Notes: a model not told the origin generated them from the sequence alone. A stretch of DNA of 64,000 nt from GAS188 sp963713805 (GCA_963713805.1 CAVQNF010000007.1:310001-374000), one strand, 5' to 3'; positions 18,193-28,012 are shown, counted from the stretch's first letter. A program made the numbers and translations.

Positions 18193-19401
18193 ATGAGATT
18201 AGCCGCCATCGCGCTTGTCGCGTTCGCCTCGACCCTTTGCGCGGGGAGCGCCGAGGCCCAATTCTCGAGCGATGTGGTGAAGCTCGGCGTGCTCACCGAC
18301 ATGTCGAGCCTTTATTCCGACGCGACCGGAAAAGGCTCACTGATCGCGGCGCAAATGGCGGTCGAGGATTTCGGCGGCAAGGTGAGGGGAAAGCCGATCG
18401 AGGTCATCAGCGCCGATCACCAGAACAAGCCCGATGTCGGCTCATCCATCGCGCGCGATTGGTACGACAATCAGCATGTCGATGCGATCGTCGATGTGCC
18501 GACCTCCTCGATCGCGCTCGCGGTGCAGAAGATCACGCAAGACAAGAACAAGGTCTTCCTCATGTCGGGCCCTGGATCCTCGGACCTCACCGGTGTCGCC
18601 TGCTCGCCGAACGGCATCATGTGGACTTACGACACCTATGCGCTGAGCCAGGTGACGGCGAAAGCGCTGATCGCCCGCAAGGACGATAGCTGGTTCTTCA
18701 TCACCGCCGATTACGCTTTCGGCCACGCGCTCGAGCGCGACGCTGCCAACACCGTGAAGTCGAATGGCGGCACGGTCATGGGCTCGGTGAATGCGCCGTT
18801 CAACAGCCAGGATTTCTCCTCCTTCCTTCTTCAGGCGCAAGGCTCGAAGGCGAAGGTCGTCGGCCTCGCGAATGCGGGAGGCGATACGCAGACCGCCATC
18901 AAGCAGGCGGCCGAGTTTGGCCTTTCGGAAGGCGGGCAGAAGATCGCGGCGCTTCTTCTCGAGATCACCGACACCCACAGCCTCGGCCTCAAGGCGGCGC
19001 AGGGCCTCCTCGCCGCCGACGCCTTTTATTGGGATCGCGACGACGAGAGCCGGGCCTTCTCGAAGCGCTTCTTCGCGCGGGCGGGCAATATGCCGTCGAT
19101 GATCCAGGCCGGCATCTACTCGGCTGTGACGCATTACCTCAAGGCGATCGACGCGACCGGAACGGACGACGCGAAAACCGTGATCGCGAAGATGAAGGCG
19201 ACCCCGATCAACGATTTCTTCGCCAAGAACGGCTATATCCGCGAGGACGGAAGAATGGTGCACGACATGTATCTCGTGCAGGCGAAGAAGCCCTCCGAAT
19301 CCAAGGGCGAATGGGACCTCTACAACATCCTCGCCACCATCCCCGGCGACCAGGCGTTCCGTCCGATGTCCGAGGGCGGCTGCCCCTACGTCAAAGGCTA
19401 G
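18193..19401 (+). CDS. Leu/Ile/Val-family ABC substrate-binding protein
   Basis: A fresh signal peptide (MRLAAIALVAFASTLCAGSAEA) follows GGGAG at a good distance from the ATG at 18193, so this gene is probably translated on its own even though the frame is continuous with mipZ. The mature protein starts VKLGVLTDMSSLYSDATGKG, typical of type I periplasmic binding proteins of the branched-chain amino acid / amide / urea class, and extends to about 400 residues. No matching permease or ATPase genes are adjacent. The ligand cannot be inferred. A strong hairpin lies just downstream. Confidence 0.88.
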   Translation: MRLAAIALVAFASTLCAGSAEAQFSSDVVKLGVLTDMSSLYSDATGKGSLIAAQMAVEDFGGKVRGKPIEVISADHQNKPDVGSSIARDWYDNQHVDAIVDVPTSSIALAVQKITQDKNKVFLMSGPGSSDLTGVACSPNGIMWTYDTYALSQVTAKALIARKDDSWFFITADYAFGHALERDAANTVKSNGGTVMGSVNAPFNSQDFSSFLLQAQGSKAKVVGLANAGGDTQTAIKQAAEFGLSEGGQKIAALLLEITDTHSLGLKAAQGLLAADAFYWDRDDESRAFSKRFFARAGNMPSMIQAGIYSAVTHYLKAIDATGTDDAKTVIAKMKATPINDFFAKNGYIREDGRMVHDMYLVQAKKPSESKGEWDLYNILATIPGDQAFRPMSEGGCPYVKG

Positions 19402-19425
19402 GACGCCCGGTCCGCATCGTTCCGA

Positions 19426-19450
19426 TCCGCGTCGGGGAGGCCGACGCGGA
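19426..19450 (+). terminator. Hairpin downstream of the binding-protein gene
   Basis: A perfect 10-bp inverted repeat (TCCGCGTCGG / CCGACGCGGA) with a 5-base loop begins 25 bases after the stop codon. There is no clear T-run. Confidence 0.55.
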
Positions 19451-19617
19451 CGAAACTCCATTCACCCTAAAAATGGGACGCAAGTCTCGAGCCCGTTCTT
19501 GAGCTCATGCCCGGGCTTGCCTTCGCGCGCTCATCCCGTTAGAGGCGCTGGCTTCGCCGGCGGATGCCGCACCACCGCTTACCTGCAGGGTGTGCAGGAG
19601 TGAGCCAGGAGACAGCG

Positions 19618-21579
19618 ATGATCACCATTACATTTCCGGATGGCGCCAAGCGCCAGTTTGAACGAGGCGTGAGCGGCGCCGAGATCGCCAAAGGCATTTC
19701 GCCTTCGCTTTTGAAGCGCACGGTCGCCATGGCGCTCGACGGCAATCTCGCCGATCTTTCCGACAAGATCACGCACGACGCCAAGATCGAGTTCGTGGCG
19801 CGCGATGATCCGCGCGCGCTGGAGCTCATCCGGCACGATGCGGCCCATGTGCTCGCCGAAGCCGTGCAGGAGCTCTACCCGGGCACGCAAGTGACCATCG
19901 GGCCGGTGATCGAGAACGGCTTCTATTACGATTTTGCGCGCAACCAGCCCTTCACGCCGGAGGATTTCCCGGCGATCGAGAAGAAGATGCGCGAGATCGT
20001 CGCGCGCGACAAACCCTTCACCAAGCGTAAAGTCTCGCGCGAGGAGGCGAAGGCGTTCTTCCGGGACAAGGGCGAGAACTTCAAGGTCGAGCTCGTCGAC
20101 GCCATCCCGGCGGACGAGCCGATCAAATTCTACGATCAAGGCGGCTGGATCGATCTTTGCCGTGGCCCCCATATGACCTCGACCGGGAAGGTTGGGGATG
20201 CCTTCAGGCTGATGAAGGTCGCTGGCGCCTATTGGCGGGGCGATCCGAAGAACCCGATGCTGACGCGCATCTACGGCACCGCCTTCGCCAAGCGCGAGGA
20301 TCTCGAAGCCTATCTCAAGCAGATGGAAGAGGCCGAGAAGCGCGACCACAGACGGCTCGGCCGCGAGATGGATCTCTTCCATTTCCAGGAGGAGGGACCC
20401 GGCGTCGTCTTCTGGCACGCGAAAGGCTGGACGTTGTTCCAGCAGTTGATCGCCTATATGCGCCGGCGCCTCGCGCGCGACTATCAGGAGGTCAACGCTC
20501 CCCAGATCCTCGACAAATCCTTATGGGAGACCTCCGGCCATTGGGATTGGTATCGCGAGCACATGTTCGTGACCAAGACCGAGGATGATCGCGTCTTCGC
20601 CATCAAGCCGATGAACTGTCCCGGGCACATCCAGATCTTCAAGCACGGCTTGAAGTCCTATCGCGACCTGCCGCTCCGTCTCGCCGAGTTCGGCGCGGTG
20701 TCGCGGTACGAGCCTTCGGGCGCGCTGCACGGGCTTTTGCGCGTGCGGGCCTTCACGCAAGACGACGCTCACGTCTTCTGCACCGAGGCGCAGCTCGCCG
20801 CCGAATGCCTGAAGATCAACGAATTGATCGTGTCGGTCTACAAGGATTTCGACTTCGAGGAATGCGTCGTGAAGCTCTCGACAAGGCCCGTAAAGCGCGT
20901 CGGCACCGATGCCATGTGGGACCATGCGGAAGAGGTGATGCGTCGCGTGCTCGACGAGATCGAGGCCAATTCAGGCGGGCGCATCAAGACGAGCATCAAC
21001 CCGGGGGAGGGCGCCTTCTACGGGCCGAAATTCGAATATGTGCTGCGCGACGCCATCGGGCGTGACTGGCAATGCGGCACCACGCAAGTCGACTTCGCTT
21101 TGCCGGAGCGCTTCGGCATGTTCTACATCGATCATGACGGGCAGAAGAAAACCCCCGTCATGGTGCATCGGGCCATTTGCGGCTCGATGGAACGTTTCTC
21201 GGGCATTCTGATCGAGCATCATGCGGGTCACTTCCCGCTCTGGCTCGCTCCGGTCCAGATCATGGTCGCGACCATCACGTCGGAGGCGGATGATTACGCC
21301 AATGAAGTGCTCGAGGCCGCGCGCGCCAGGGGGCTTCGCGCGGATATCGACCTGCGCAACGAGAAGATCACCTATAAGGTGCGCGAGCATTCGCTCCTGA
21401 AACTGCCGGTGCTTCTCGTGGTCGGCAAGAAGGAGGCGGCCGAGCGCGCGGTCTCGATCCGCCGCCTCGGCTCGAACGAGACGCGAAGCATGCCGCTCGA
21501 GGCGGCGCTCGCCGCCTTGGTCGACGAAGCGCGCCCGCCGGATTTGCGCAACGGTCAGGCCTTGGAGGCCGCGGCCTAG
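19618..21579 (+). CDS. thrS: Threonyl-tRNA synthetase
   Basis: This class II synthetase charges tRNA-Thr. Domains in order are the N-terminal TGS (residues 1-60), the editing/SAD domain (about 65-240, with IRHDAAHVLAEAVQ and CRGPHMTSTGKV), the catalytic core (about 245-540) and the anticodon-binding domain (about 545-640). Zinc ligands appear as Cys in KPMNCPGH and His in TPVMVHRAICGS; motif 2 is RVRAFTQDDAHVFC. The 653-residue length is normal. The ATG at 19618 starts the TGS domain (MITITFPDGAKRQF). It is followed by folA after 14 bases, probably in one transcript. Confidence 0.96.
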   Translation: MITITFPDGAKRQFERGVSGAEIAKGISPSLLKRTVAMALDGNLADLSDKITHDAKIEFVARDDPRALELIRHDAAHVLAEAVQELYPGTQVTIGPVIENGFYYDFARNQPFTPEDFPAIEKKMREIVARDKPFTKRKVSREEAKAFFRDKGENFKVELVDAIPADEPIKFYDQGGWIDLCRGPHMTSTGKVGDAFRLMKVAGAYWRGDPKNPMLTRIYGTAFAKREDLEAYLKQMEEAEKRDHRRLGREMDLFHFQEEGPGVVFWHAKGWTLFQQLIAYMRRRLARDYQEVNAPQILDKSLWETSGHWDWYREHMFVTKTEDDRVFAIKPMNCPGHIQIFKHGLKSYRDLPLRLAEFGAVSRYEPSGALHGLLRVRAFTQDDAHVFCTEAQLAAECLKINELIVSVYKDFDFEECVVKLSTRPVKRVGTDAMWDHAEEVMRRVLDEIEANSGGRIKTSINPGEGAFYGPKFEYVLRDAIGRDWQCGTTQVDFALPERFGMFYIDHDGQKKTPVMVHRAICGSMERFSGILIEHHAGHFPLWLAPVQIMVATITSEADDYANEVLEAARARGLRADIDLRNEKITYKVREHSLLKLPVLLVVGKKEAAERAVSIRRLGSNETRSMPLEAALAALVDEARPPDLRNGQALEAAA

Positions 21580-21593
21580 AAAGAACAAGGCGA

Positions 21594-22115
21594 ATGGTCG
21601 AGACCATGGCTCTTCCGCTTGTGATCGTCGTCGCCATTGCCGAGAACGGCGTCATCGGCAAGGACAATGGCCTTTCCTGGCGCATGCCGAGCGATTTGAA
21701 GCGCTTCCGCCGCATCACCATGGGGAAGCCCTTGATCATGGGGCGCAAGACCTTCCAATCGATCGGGCGGCCGTTACCGGGACGCGAGATCGTGGTGGTG
21801 ACGCGCGATGAGGCGTTCAGGGCCGAGGGCGTTCACATCATGCATTCGCCGCGGGAAGCCGTGGTGAAGGCGCAAGAGCTCGCGGCCAAGATGGGCTCAG
21901 ATGAGATCATCATCGCCGGCGGGGCCGCGATCTATGCGGCGCTGCTGGCGTGCGCGTCACGCATCGATCTCACGCGCGTTCACGCGCAGATCGAGGGCGA
22001 CGCAATATTCCCTTCGCTTGACAGCAAGGAATGGCGCGAGACCGGGCGCGAGGAGCATGGCGCTCAACCCGGCGACGATCATGACTTCACGCTGATCACG
22101 CTCTCGCGGGCCTGA
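21594..22115 (+). CDS. folA: Dihydrofolate reductase
   Basis: The enzyme reduces dihydrofolate to tetrahydrofolate with NADPH. Visible family features are VAIAENGVIGKDNGLSWRMP near residue 13 (substrate and cofactor loop), DLKRFRRITMGKPLIMGRKT near 33 (NADPH site and active-site helix), GRPLPGREIVVVT, and IIAGGAAIYAALL near 104. The 173-residue length is normal. ATG 21594 follows AAGG at good spacing; ATG 21606 is a second possibility. The order thrS-folA-hflK is compact and on one strand. Confidence 0.94.
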   Translation: MVETMALPLVIVVAIAENGVIGKDNGLSWRMPSDLKRFRRITMGKPLIMGRKTFQSIGRPLPGREIVVVTRDEAFRAEGVHIMHSPREAVVKAQELAAKMGSDEIIIAGGAAIYAALLACASRIDLTRVHAQIEGDAIFPSLDSKEWRETGREEHGAQPGDDHDFTLITLSRA

Positions 22116-22251
22116 AGAAGCCCTTAATAAGCCAAGGTTAAGCGGAATGGCATTGGCGTCACAGGTGACGAGCCGAGCTTGACACGCGAGGTGGCGCGGG
22201 TGAAGCCATCGCCGATGAGCGCCGTTCGCGCGGCTGTGGTAAGGATTGAAT

Positions 22252-23374
22252 ATGCCTTGGAGCAATCAGAGTGGGGGAGGCGGGCCGTGGCGCCCCCAGG
22301 GGCAAGGGCCCTGGGGGCAAGGTCCGTCCGGCGGCAATGGCGGGCGTCAACCTCCCGATTTCGAGGACATGCTGCGTCGCTTGCAGGCAAGGTTCGGGGG
22401 CTGGTTCGGCGGCGGAGAAGGCTTCAGCGGCAAGGCGATCTTGTTCTTCGTCCTTCTGGGTGTGCTCGCTTGGCTCGCCACCGGGCTCTACACCGTTCAG
22501 CCGAAGGAAGTCGGCCTTAACCTCGTCTTCGGCCGCTATGTCGGCACGGTCGGGCCCGGCCTCAACGTGAATTGGCCTTATCCGATCGGCCAGGTGATCA
22601 AGGTGCCGGTCCTGAGCATCAACACCATGGAGATCGGCGTCGCGGGGACATCGACCGTGGCGCGCGCGCGGCCGAATGACGAGGGGCTGATGCTCACCGG
22701 CGATGACAACATCGTCGACATCGACTTCAACGTGCAATGGCAGGTCGACCCGGCGCGCCCGCAGGAGTACGCCTTCAATATCGAGGACCCGCCGGGCACC
22801 ATCCGCGCGGTTGGTGAAAGCGTCATGCGTCAAGTGGTCGGCAAGCGGAACATCCAGGCCATTTTGACCACGGACCGGGAGCCGATCCAGCAAGAGGTGA
22901 AGAACTCGATGCAGGAGATCCTGGACAGCTACAAGGCGGGCGTCCAGATTCAGGTCGTCAACCTGCTCAAGGATTTGCCGCCGCCCGAGGTCATGGCCGC
23001 CTTCCAGGATGTGCAGGCCGCGAGCATCGATCAGAAGACGGTGCAGAACCAGGCGGCGACCTATGCGAGCAAGGTCGTTGCCCGAGGCGAAAGGCCAGGC
23101 AAGCCAGATCACGCAAGCCGCCGAAGCTTATCGGGCGAAAACCGTCGCCGAGGCCAGGGGCGCGGCCTCACGTTTCGACCAGGTTTATGCGGAATTCAAG
23201 AACGCGCCCGATGTGACGCGCGAGCGCATGTATCTCGAGACGATGGAGCGCGTCTTCGGCGGCATGGACAAGGTCATTCTCGACCCGGGAGCGGGGCAGG
23301 GCGGAGCTTCCGTATTGCCCTATCTGCCGCTTGGTGAGTTGCAGCGCCACTCGGGCCAGGGAGCGCCGAAATGA
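22252..23374 (+). CDS. hflK: HflK, SPFH-family FtsH modulator (one frame break)
   Basis: HflK forms a membrane complex with HflC that wraps FtsH and limits its proteolysis. The protein begins with a Gly/Gln/Pro-rich cytosolic tail, then one membrane helix (ILFFVLLGVLAWLATGLYTV near residue 65), then the SPFH/band-7 domain (EVGLNLVFGRYVGTVGPGLN). A +1 shift near 23082 (VVAEAKGQASQITQ) interrupts the C-terminal coiled region; correction gives 373 residues. ATG 22252 follows AAGGA. The stop overlaps hflC (ATGA). Confidence 0.92.
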
Positions 23375-24297
23375 GCAGCTCCTCGCGCATCGGCGCGCTC
23401 GTCGCGCTCGTCATCGTTTTGGTCCTCGCCGCGAACACCTTGTTCACGGTGCAGCAAACCCAGTATGCGCTCGTCTTGCGCTTCGGCGAAGTCGTGAGGG
23501 CACTTTCGGAGCCCGGCCTGTATTTCAAGATCCCGATGGTCGATACGGTGGTCCCTCTCGACAAGCGCATTCTCGATCTCGATGTCGCGCCGCAGACGGT
23601 CGTCGAATCCGAGCAAAAGCAGCTCGTGGTCAATTCCTTCGCGCGCTATCGCATCCGTGACCCTCTAGCCTTCTACCGTGCGGTCAGCACCATGGCGGGC
23701 GCCAACCAGCAGCTTCAGGCCGTGGTGAATGCCGCGGTCCGCGGCGTCATCGCCAAGTCGCGCATGGAGGATGTCGTCAAGAACCAGCGAGGCCAGCTTC
23801 AAGGCCGCATCCTCGCCCAGGTGAACCAGCAGGTGTCAGGGCGCGGCATCGACGTCATCGACCTTAGGCTGCGCCAGGTCATGTTGCCGCCCAAGAACAC
23901 CGAAGCCGTGTTCAACCGCATGATCAGCGATCGCCAGCGCGACGCCCAGGATATTCGTTCGCTGGGCACGCAGCTCAGCCTCGGCATCCGCGCCGATGCC
24001 GATCTCGCGGTGGCGCGCATTCTCGGCGACGCCAACCAGAAATCGGAGGAGATCCGAGGCACGGCGGATGCGGAAAAGAACAAGATTTTCGCCGATGCCT
24101 TCGGCCGCGATGCGGGCTTCTTCGCCTTTTACCGGTCGATGCAGGCCTATGAGAACGGCTTCAAGCCCGATACGACCCGCATGGTGATGTCTCCGGGTTC
24201 GAGCTTCTTCCGGTATTTCAATGATCCTTCCGGGCGTGGACCTGCGCCGCAGCCCTCGGTTTCTCTTGCTGCGCCCGCGCCGCCCGCGAATAATTGA
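23371..24297 (+). CDS. hflC: HflC, SPFH-family FtsH modulator
   Basis: HflC is the partner of HflK in the periplasm-facing FtsH regulatory complex. An N-terminal signal anchor (GALVALVIVLVLAANTLFTV) is followed by the SPFH domain (QQTQYALVLRFGEVVRALSEPGLYFKIP) and a helical C-terminal part with RRDAQ-type sequence (NRMISDRQRDAQDIRSLGTQ). The 308-residue length is typical. It overlaps hflK by four bases and is followed by the DUF2065 gene and degP, a common alphaproteobacterial order. Confidence 0.94.
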   Translation: MSSSSRIGALVALVIVLVLAANTLFTVQQTQYALVLRFGEVVRALSEPGLYFKIPMVDTVVPLDKRILDLDVAPQTVVESEQKQLVVNSFARYRIRDPLAFYRAVSTMAGANQQLQAVVNAAVRGVIAKSRMEDVVKNQRGQLQGRILAQVNQQVSGRGIDVIDLRLRQVMLPPKNTEAVFNRMISDRQRDAQDIRSLGTQLSLGIRADADLAVARILGDANQKSEEIRGTADAEKNKIFADAFGRDAGFFAFYRSMQAYENGFKPDTTRMVMSPGSSFFRYFNDPSGRGPAPQPSVSLAAPAPPANN

Positions 24298-24326
24298 TGC
24301 GTCGCCGGAACGGGGCAACCGGCGAA

Positions 24327-24524
24327 ATGAGAGATTTTCTTGCCGCGCTCGGTCTCGTTTTCGCGATCGAGGGCTTGCTGTTCGCCGCCTTTCCGCGTGG
24401 AGTCGCCAAGGCCATGCGAGAGGTCGCCGAGCATGGGGAGAGGCGGCTACGCAGCGCCGGCATCATCGCGGCCATTTGCGGTGTCGCCCTCGTATGGCTC
24501 GCCCGGCGCGCCGGCTTTTGGTAA
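24327..24524 (+). CDS. DUF2065 small membrane protein
   Basis: This 65-residue protein has two hydrophobic helices (DFLAALGLVFAIEGLLFAAF and IIAAICGVALVWLARRAGFW). It sits between hflC and degP, where DUF2065 proteins are typically found. Its molecular role is unknown; the context suggests membrane protein quality control. ATG 24327 is chosen because it starts the conserved MRDFLAALGL; the frame is open a little further upstream. Confidence 0.82.
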   Translation: MRDFLAALGLVFAIEGLLFAAFPRGVAKAMREVAEHGERRLRSAGIIAAICGVALVWLARRAGFW

Positions 24525-24596
24525 GGGACGCCATTGGCAGGGGGCTTTGTGGCGCTTATTTGAAATCATGGCGTTTCGCCGTTGAGGAATGAAGAG

Positions 24597-26084
24597 ATGA
24601 TGGACCTTGATCTCCCGCGCCAAAGACGCTCGAGCGCCGCCATATTGACCCCTGTCGGGCTCTCGCTGGCATTGGCGCTCGTGATGGCCACGCCGGCGCC
24701 GGTCAGTGCGGCGCGCGGTCCTGGCGAAATTTCCGATGTCGCCGATCAGGTGGTCGACGCCGTGGTGAACATCTCGGCGACCACGACCGAACAGGTGCGC
24801 AGCCTGAAGGCGCCGGGCAATTCCCAAAACACCCCGTTTGATGATCTCTTCGACGATTTCTTCAATCGCAAGCGGCAAGGGCAGGGCGATGCGTCGCCGC
24901 AACCGCGCATGCGCAAATCGAATTCCTTGGGCTCGGGCTTCGTCATCGACCCCTCGGGCGTGGTCGTCACCAATAATCACGTCGTCGGCGAAGCGACCGA
25001 CATCGAGGTAATCTTCACCGACGGGTCGAAGCTCAAGGCCGAGGTGGTCGGCAAGGACGCGAAGATCGATCTCGCCGTGTTGCGCGTGAAGCCCGACAAG
25101 CCTTTGAAGGCGGTGAAGTTCGGCGATTTCGAGAAGATGCGGATCGGCCAATGGGTGATGGCCGTCGGCAATCCGTTCGGGCTTGGCGGCTCGGTCACCG
25201 CCGGCATCATCTCGGCGCGCCACCGCAACATCGATTCGGGAAGCTATGACGACTATCTGCAAACGGACGCTGCCATCAACCGCGGCAACTCGGGCGGGCC
25301 GCTGTTCAACCTCGATGGCGAAGTGATCGGCATCAACACGGCTATCCTCTCGCCGACCGGCGGCTCGATCGGCATCGGCTTTGCGATTCCGTCCAATCTG
25401 GCGCGGCCCGTCCTCGATCAGCTTACGCAGTTCGGCGAAGTTCGCCGCGGCTGGCTCGGCGTGCAGATTCAGAACGTCGATGAATTGATCGCCGAGACGC
25501 TCGGTCTCGGCAAGGCGCGCGGCGCGCTCGTCGCCGGCGTCGATGATCGCGGGCCCGCGAAGCCGGCCGGCATCAAGAAGGGCGATGTGATCGTCAAGTT
25601 CAACGGCGATGAGGTGAAGGAATCGCGCGACCTGCCACGCATGGTCGCCGCCACGCCCGTCGGTAAATTGGTCGAGGTCGTCGTGATCCGAGACGGCAAA
25701 GAGACCCCGATCAACGTCACCCTCGGCAGGCTGCAGGACGACAAGGTCGCGGCGCTCACCCCCCCGCAAAACGACACTACGGCGCTGAAGAAGGCGCTCG
25801 GCCTCGATCTTTCGCCGCTCACGGATGATCTGCGCCGCCGCTACAACATCAAGGACGGCATCAAGGGCGCGGTGATCACCGGGGTCGATCCGAACTCGAC
25901 CGCCGCGGACAAGCGCTTGCAGCCGGGCGACGTCATCGTCGAGATCGGCCAACAGCCCGTCTCGTCGCCTTCGGATGTCGCAAAGCTGCTCGACAATCTG
26001 AAGAAGGACGGGAAGAAATCCGCGCTTCTCTATGTCGCGAATGCGCAAGGCGACATGCGCTACGTGGCGCTGGCGATGGAGTAG
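24597..26084 (+). CDS. degP: DegP/Do-family periplasmic serine protease
   Basis: This is a trypsin-like HtrA protease and chaperone of the envelope. After a signal sequence (VGLSLALALVMATPAPVSAA), the catalytic triad is visible: His in VVTNNHVVGEA near residue 126, Asp in DAKIDLAVLRV near 156, and Ser in INRGNSGGPLFN near 234. Two PDZ domains follow, at about 270-360 and 395-490 (the latter with GIKGAVITGVDPNSTA). The 495-residue length is normal. Two adjacent ATGs (24597 and 24600) follow GAGG. It ends the hflKC operon, and the next gene is convergent. Confidence 0.93.
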   Translation: MMDLDLPRQRRSSAAILTPVGLSLALALVMATPAPVSAARGPGEISDVADQVVDAVVNISATTTEQVRSLKAPGNSQNTPFDDLFDDFFNRKRQGQGDASPQPRMRKSNSLGSGFVIDPSGVVVTNNHVVGEATDIEVIFTDGSKLKAEVVGKDAKIDLAVLRVKPDKPLKAVKFGDFEKMRIGQWVMAVGNPFGLGGSVTAGIISARHRNIDSGSYDDYLQTDAAINRGNSGGPLFNLDGEVIGINTAILSPTGGSIGIGFAIPSNLARPVLDQLTQFGEVRRGWLGVQIQNVDELIAETLGLGKARGALVAGVDDRGPAKPAGIKKGDVIVKFNGDEVKESRDLPRMVAATPVGKLVEVVVIRDGKETPINVTLGRLQDDKVAALTPPQNDTTALKKALGLDLSPLTDDLRRRYNIKDGIKGAVITGVDPNSTAADKRLQPGDVIVEIGQQPVSSPSDVAKLLDNLKKDGKKSALLYVANAQGDMRYVALAME

Positions 26085-26380
26085 GCGGTTCCGGTTCCAT
26101 TACCCGTCATAGCCGGGCTGGGCCAGCGGGCGCGGATCGCGCACAGATATTCGCGCTCGGTCGAAACGCGGTCATAGCCAAAAGCCGGCCATGTGGAAGG
26201 CTAATAATTCGAGCCATTTTTGCAAACACCTTTTCCATGCTGCAAGCGTTTGGAAAGCCAGAGGCATCCGGTCGATGTCTGTCGTGTGGGGTCAAACGGA
26301 CTCTTAGTGAACGTAATACCACTTCGGAGTTTGACCCGCAGCCGACCTTTGCACCGCTGATACGACTTCGAAATATCGGA

Positions 26381-27811
26381 TCACCGAACCGCTTGCATTG
26401 CGCCCAGCATCCGGCGTGTGGCCGACGTAGCATTTTCCTTTGCTACATTGGTGTATCCGATCATGAGCCCATTGTGCCCGGAGGTTTTTAGCGAGCAGCG
26501 GGAAAGGGATGCAGGACCAATCCCTTTTCGGCGCAAATGCTCGACTATCTCGGAATCTCCAAGGCCTCCGCGAAGCCAAGCGACGAAATGCATTCCCCCG
26601 TCCTGGAGGCGGATTTCTACATACCGCTTCATTGATGACTCGATCGCCGCAGCGAGCGCCTTACGACGCTCGGTGTAGAGCGTCCGCATCCGGCTCAGGT
26701 GGCGCGCGAAATAACCCTGCGACATAAAGAACTCCACTGATTTCTGAACCATGATTGGAGGAGCGGGAAGGGCTGCGCTCGCGACACGCGCAAAACGTTC
26801 GGCGACCGCGCTGGGCAGGACAAGATATCCAAGGCGCAATCCGGGAAAGAGGACCTTGCTAAAGGACCCGACGTAAAGAACGCGGCCCCTGCGATCCAAG
26901 CTCTTGAGCGCAGGTGGAGGAAGACCACGGTGATGGAACTCACCGTCGTAGTCATCCTCGACAATCCAGGCCCGCTCGCGATCAGCCCAGTCGAGCAAGG
27001 CAAGCCGGCGCTCGACGGGGAGCGTCATGCCCAGCGGATACTGATGCGAGGGTGTAACGAGCGCGAGCCGGGCGTCGGGCGCGCTGCGAACCGCCGCAGT
27101 AACGTCGAGCCCGCCATCATCAATTCTGACGCCCACGAGTCCAAGTTGGGCCTGCTGCAGCAGATTGCGCGCGGAGACATATCCGGGATCCTCGACCCAA
27201 ACCTTGTCGCCGGGCTTGAGCAGGGCCTGAATGATCAGGCCAAGGGCCCCTTGGAAGCCGGCCGTGATCAAAATCTGATCAGCGGAACATGTGATATCCC
27301 GCGCAATCCGCAAATAGCTCGCAATTGCGAGCCGCAGCGGCTCGTAACCCATGCCACAGTGCCGGTTGGGATTGACCATCTGCTCGTGATCGAGCTGACG
27401 CGCTACCCGCACGACGATTTGCGTCCATAGCTTGCGCGGGAACACGTCCAGGGCCGGCAAGCCAACCTGAAAGAGGAGCGGTGTTGGCGGCGTGCGAACA
27501 GTTCTGTGATGCTCACCAGTTTCCACCGGCTCTGCTGTGGGCCTCAACTTCCGGACACGGGGCAGCGCAACATTAACAACGGTTCCGCGCGCACCGGCGC
27601 TCGAAGTGTAGCCCTCACCGGCGAGCATCTGAAACGCCGTAACAACCGTGCCGCGCGCGATGCCCAATTCGGCTGCCAAAGTGCGCGACGATGGCAGGCG
27701 GGCCCCGGCGGCGAGCCGCCCAGACAGGATTTCGGAGCGAATCCGCTGGTAAACCTCGCGATAGACGGGGATAGAGCGCCGCGATGAACGGGCGGCCTGC
27801 ATTCGGTTCAT
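26381..27811 (-). CDS. MocR-type transcriptional regulator (GntR HTH fused to aminotransferase fold)
   Basis: Residues about 15-80 are a GntR winged helix (YREVYQRIRSEILSGRLAAG, then LPSSRTLAAELGIARGTVVTAF). Residues about 115-470 are a fold-type I aminotransferase domain with the PLP lysine in GSFSKVLFPGLRLGYLVLPS, as well as the AspAT-like DDYDGEFHHRG. This fusion defines MocR/PdxR/GabR regulators, which bind PLP and usually control an adjacent divergent gene; here that is the membrane protein gene at 28013. The 476-residue length is typical. By eye, base composition from 26 to 29.3 kb looks less GC-rich than the flanks, which may indicate transfer. Confidence 0.9.
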   Translation of the reverse strand: MNRMQAARSSRRSIPVYREVYQRIRSEILSGRLAAGARLPSSRTLAAELGIARGTVVTAFQMLAGEGYTSSAGARGTVVNVALPRVRKLRPTAEPVETGEHHRTVRTPPTPLLFQVGLPALDVFPRKLWTQIVVRVARQLDHEQMVNPNRHCGMGYEPLRLAIASYLRIARDITCSADQILITAGFQGALGLIIQALLKPGDKVWVEDPGYVSARNLLQQAQLGLVGVRIDDGGLDVTAAVRSAPDARLALVTPSHQYPLGMTLPVERRLALLDWADRERAWIVEDDYDGEFHHRGLPPPALKSLDRRGRVLYVGSFSKVLFPGLRLGYLVLPSAVAERFARVASAALPAPPIMVQKSVEFFMSQGYFARHLSRMRTLYTERRKALAAAIESSMKRYVEIRLQDGGMHFVAWLRGGLGDSEIVEHLRRKGIGPASLSRCSLKTSGHNGLMIGYTNVAKENATSATRRMLGAMQAVR

Positions 27812-27832
27812 GGTTCAACCAAATTCATCAAT

Positions 27833-27856
27833 CTTGGACCTTTAGTCTAGACCAAG
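27833..27856. promoter_or_regulatory. Candidate operator in the mocR / membrane-gene divergent gap
   Basis: In the 201-base divergent gap, CTTGGACC and AGACCAAG form a partly symmetric pair (CTTGG/CCAAG arms) with centre near 27844, about 20-45 bases upstream of the regulator's start. MocR regulators bind repeated sites near their own start, so this is a plausible but untested site. Confidence 0.3.
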
Positions 27857-28012
27857 TAAGGCTACCCTACGCAAGTGAGGCGATCTCTCGCGGCGCCTGT
27901 GCCTCAGACGGATGTGCACGACGCGACCCGGTAACTCAGAGTGCGTGGGAGGCAACGTGGCCGATCTCCTAAACAGCAAACGCAAGGGCGTATGGAATTC
28001 CAGGGGGAAGCG

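Noticed and set aside
17161..19401. A genuine MipZ-binding-protein fusion
   Set aside because: A cytosolic ATPase cannot sensibly be joined to an internal cleavable signal peptide. The second gene has its own ribosome site and signal sequence.
24447..26048. A 533-codon frame opposite degP
   Set aside because: The composition is that of a reverse-strand shadow, and degP has a complete catalytic triad and PDZ domains.
26085..26380. A possible small gene in the degP-mocR convergent gap
   Set aside because: Only short unconserved frames are visible, and there is no ribosome site or domain.
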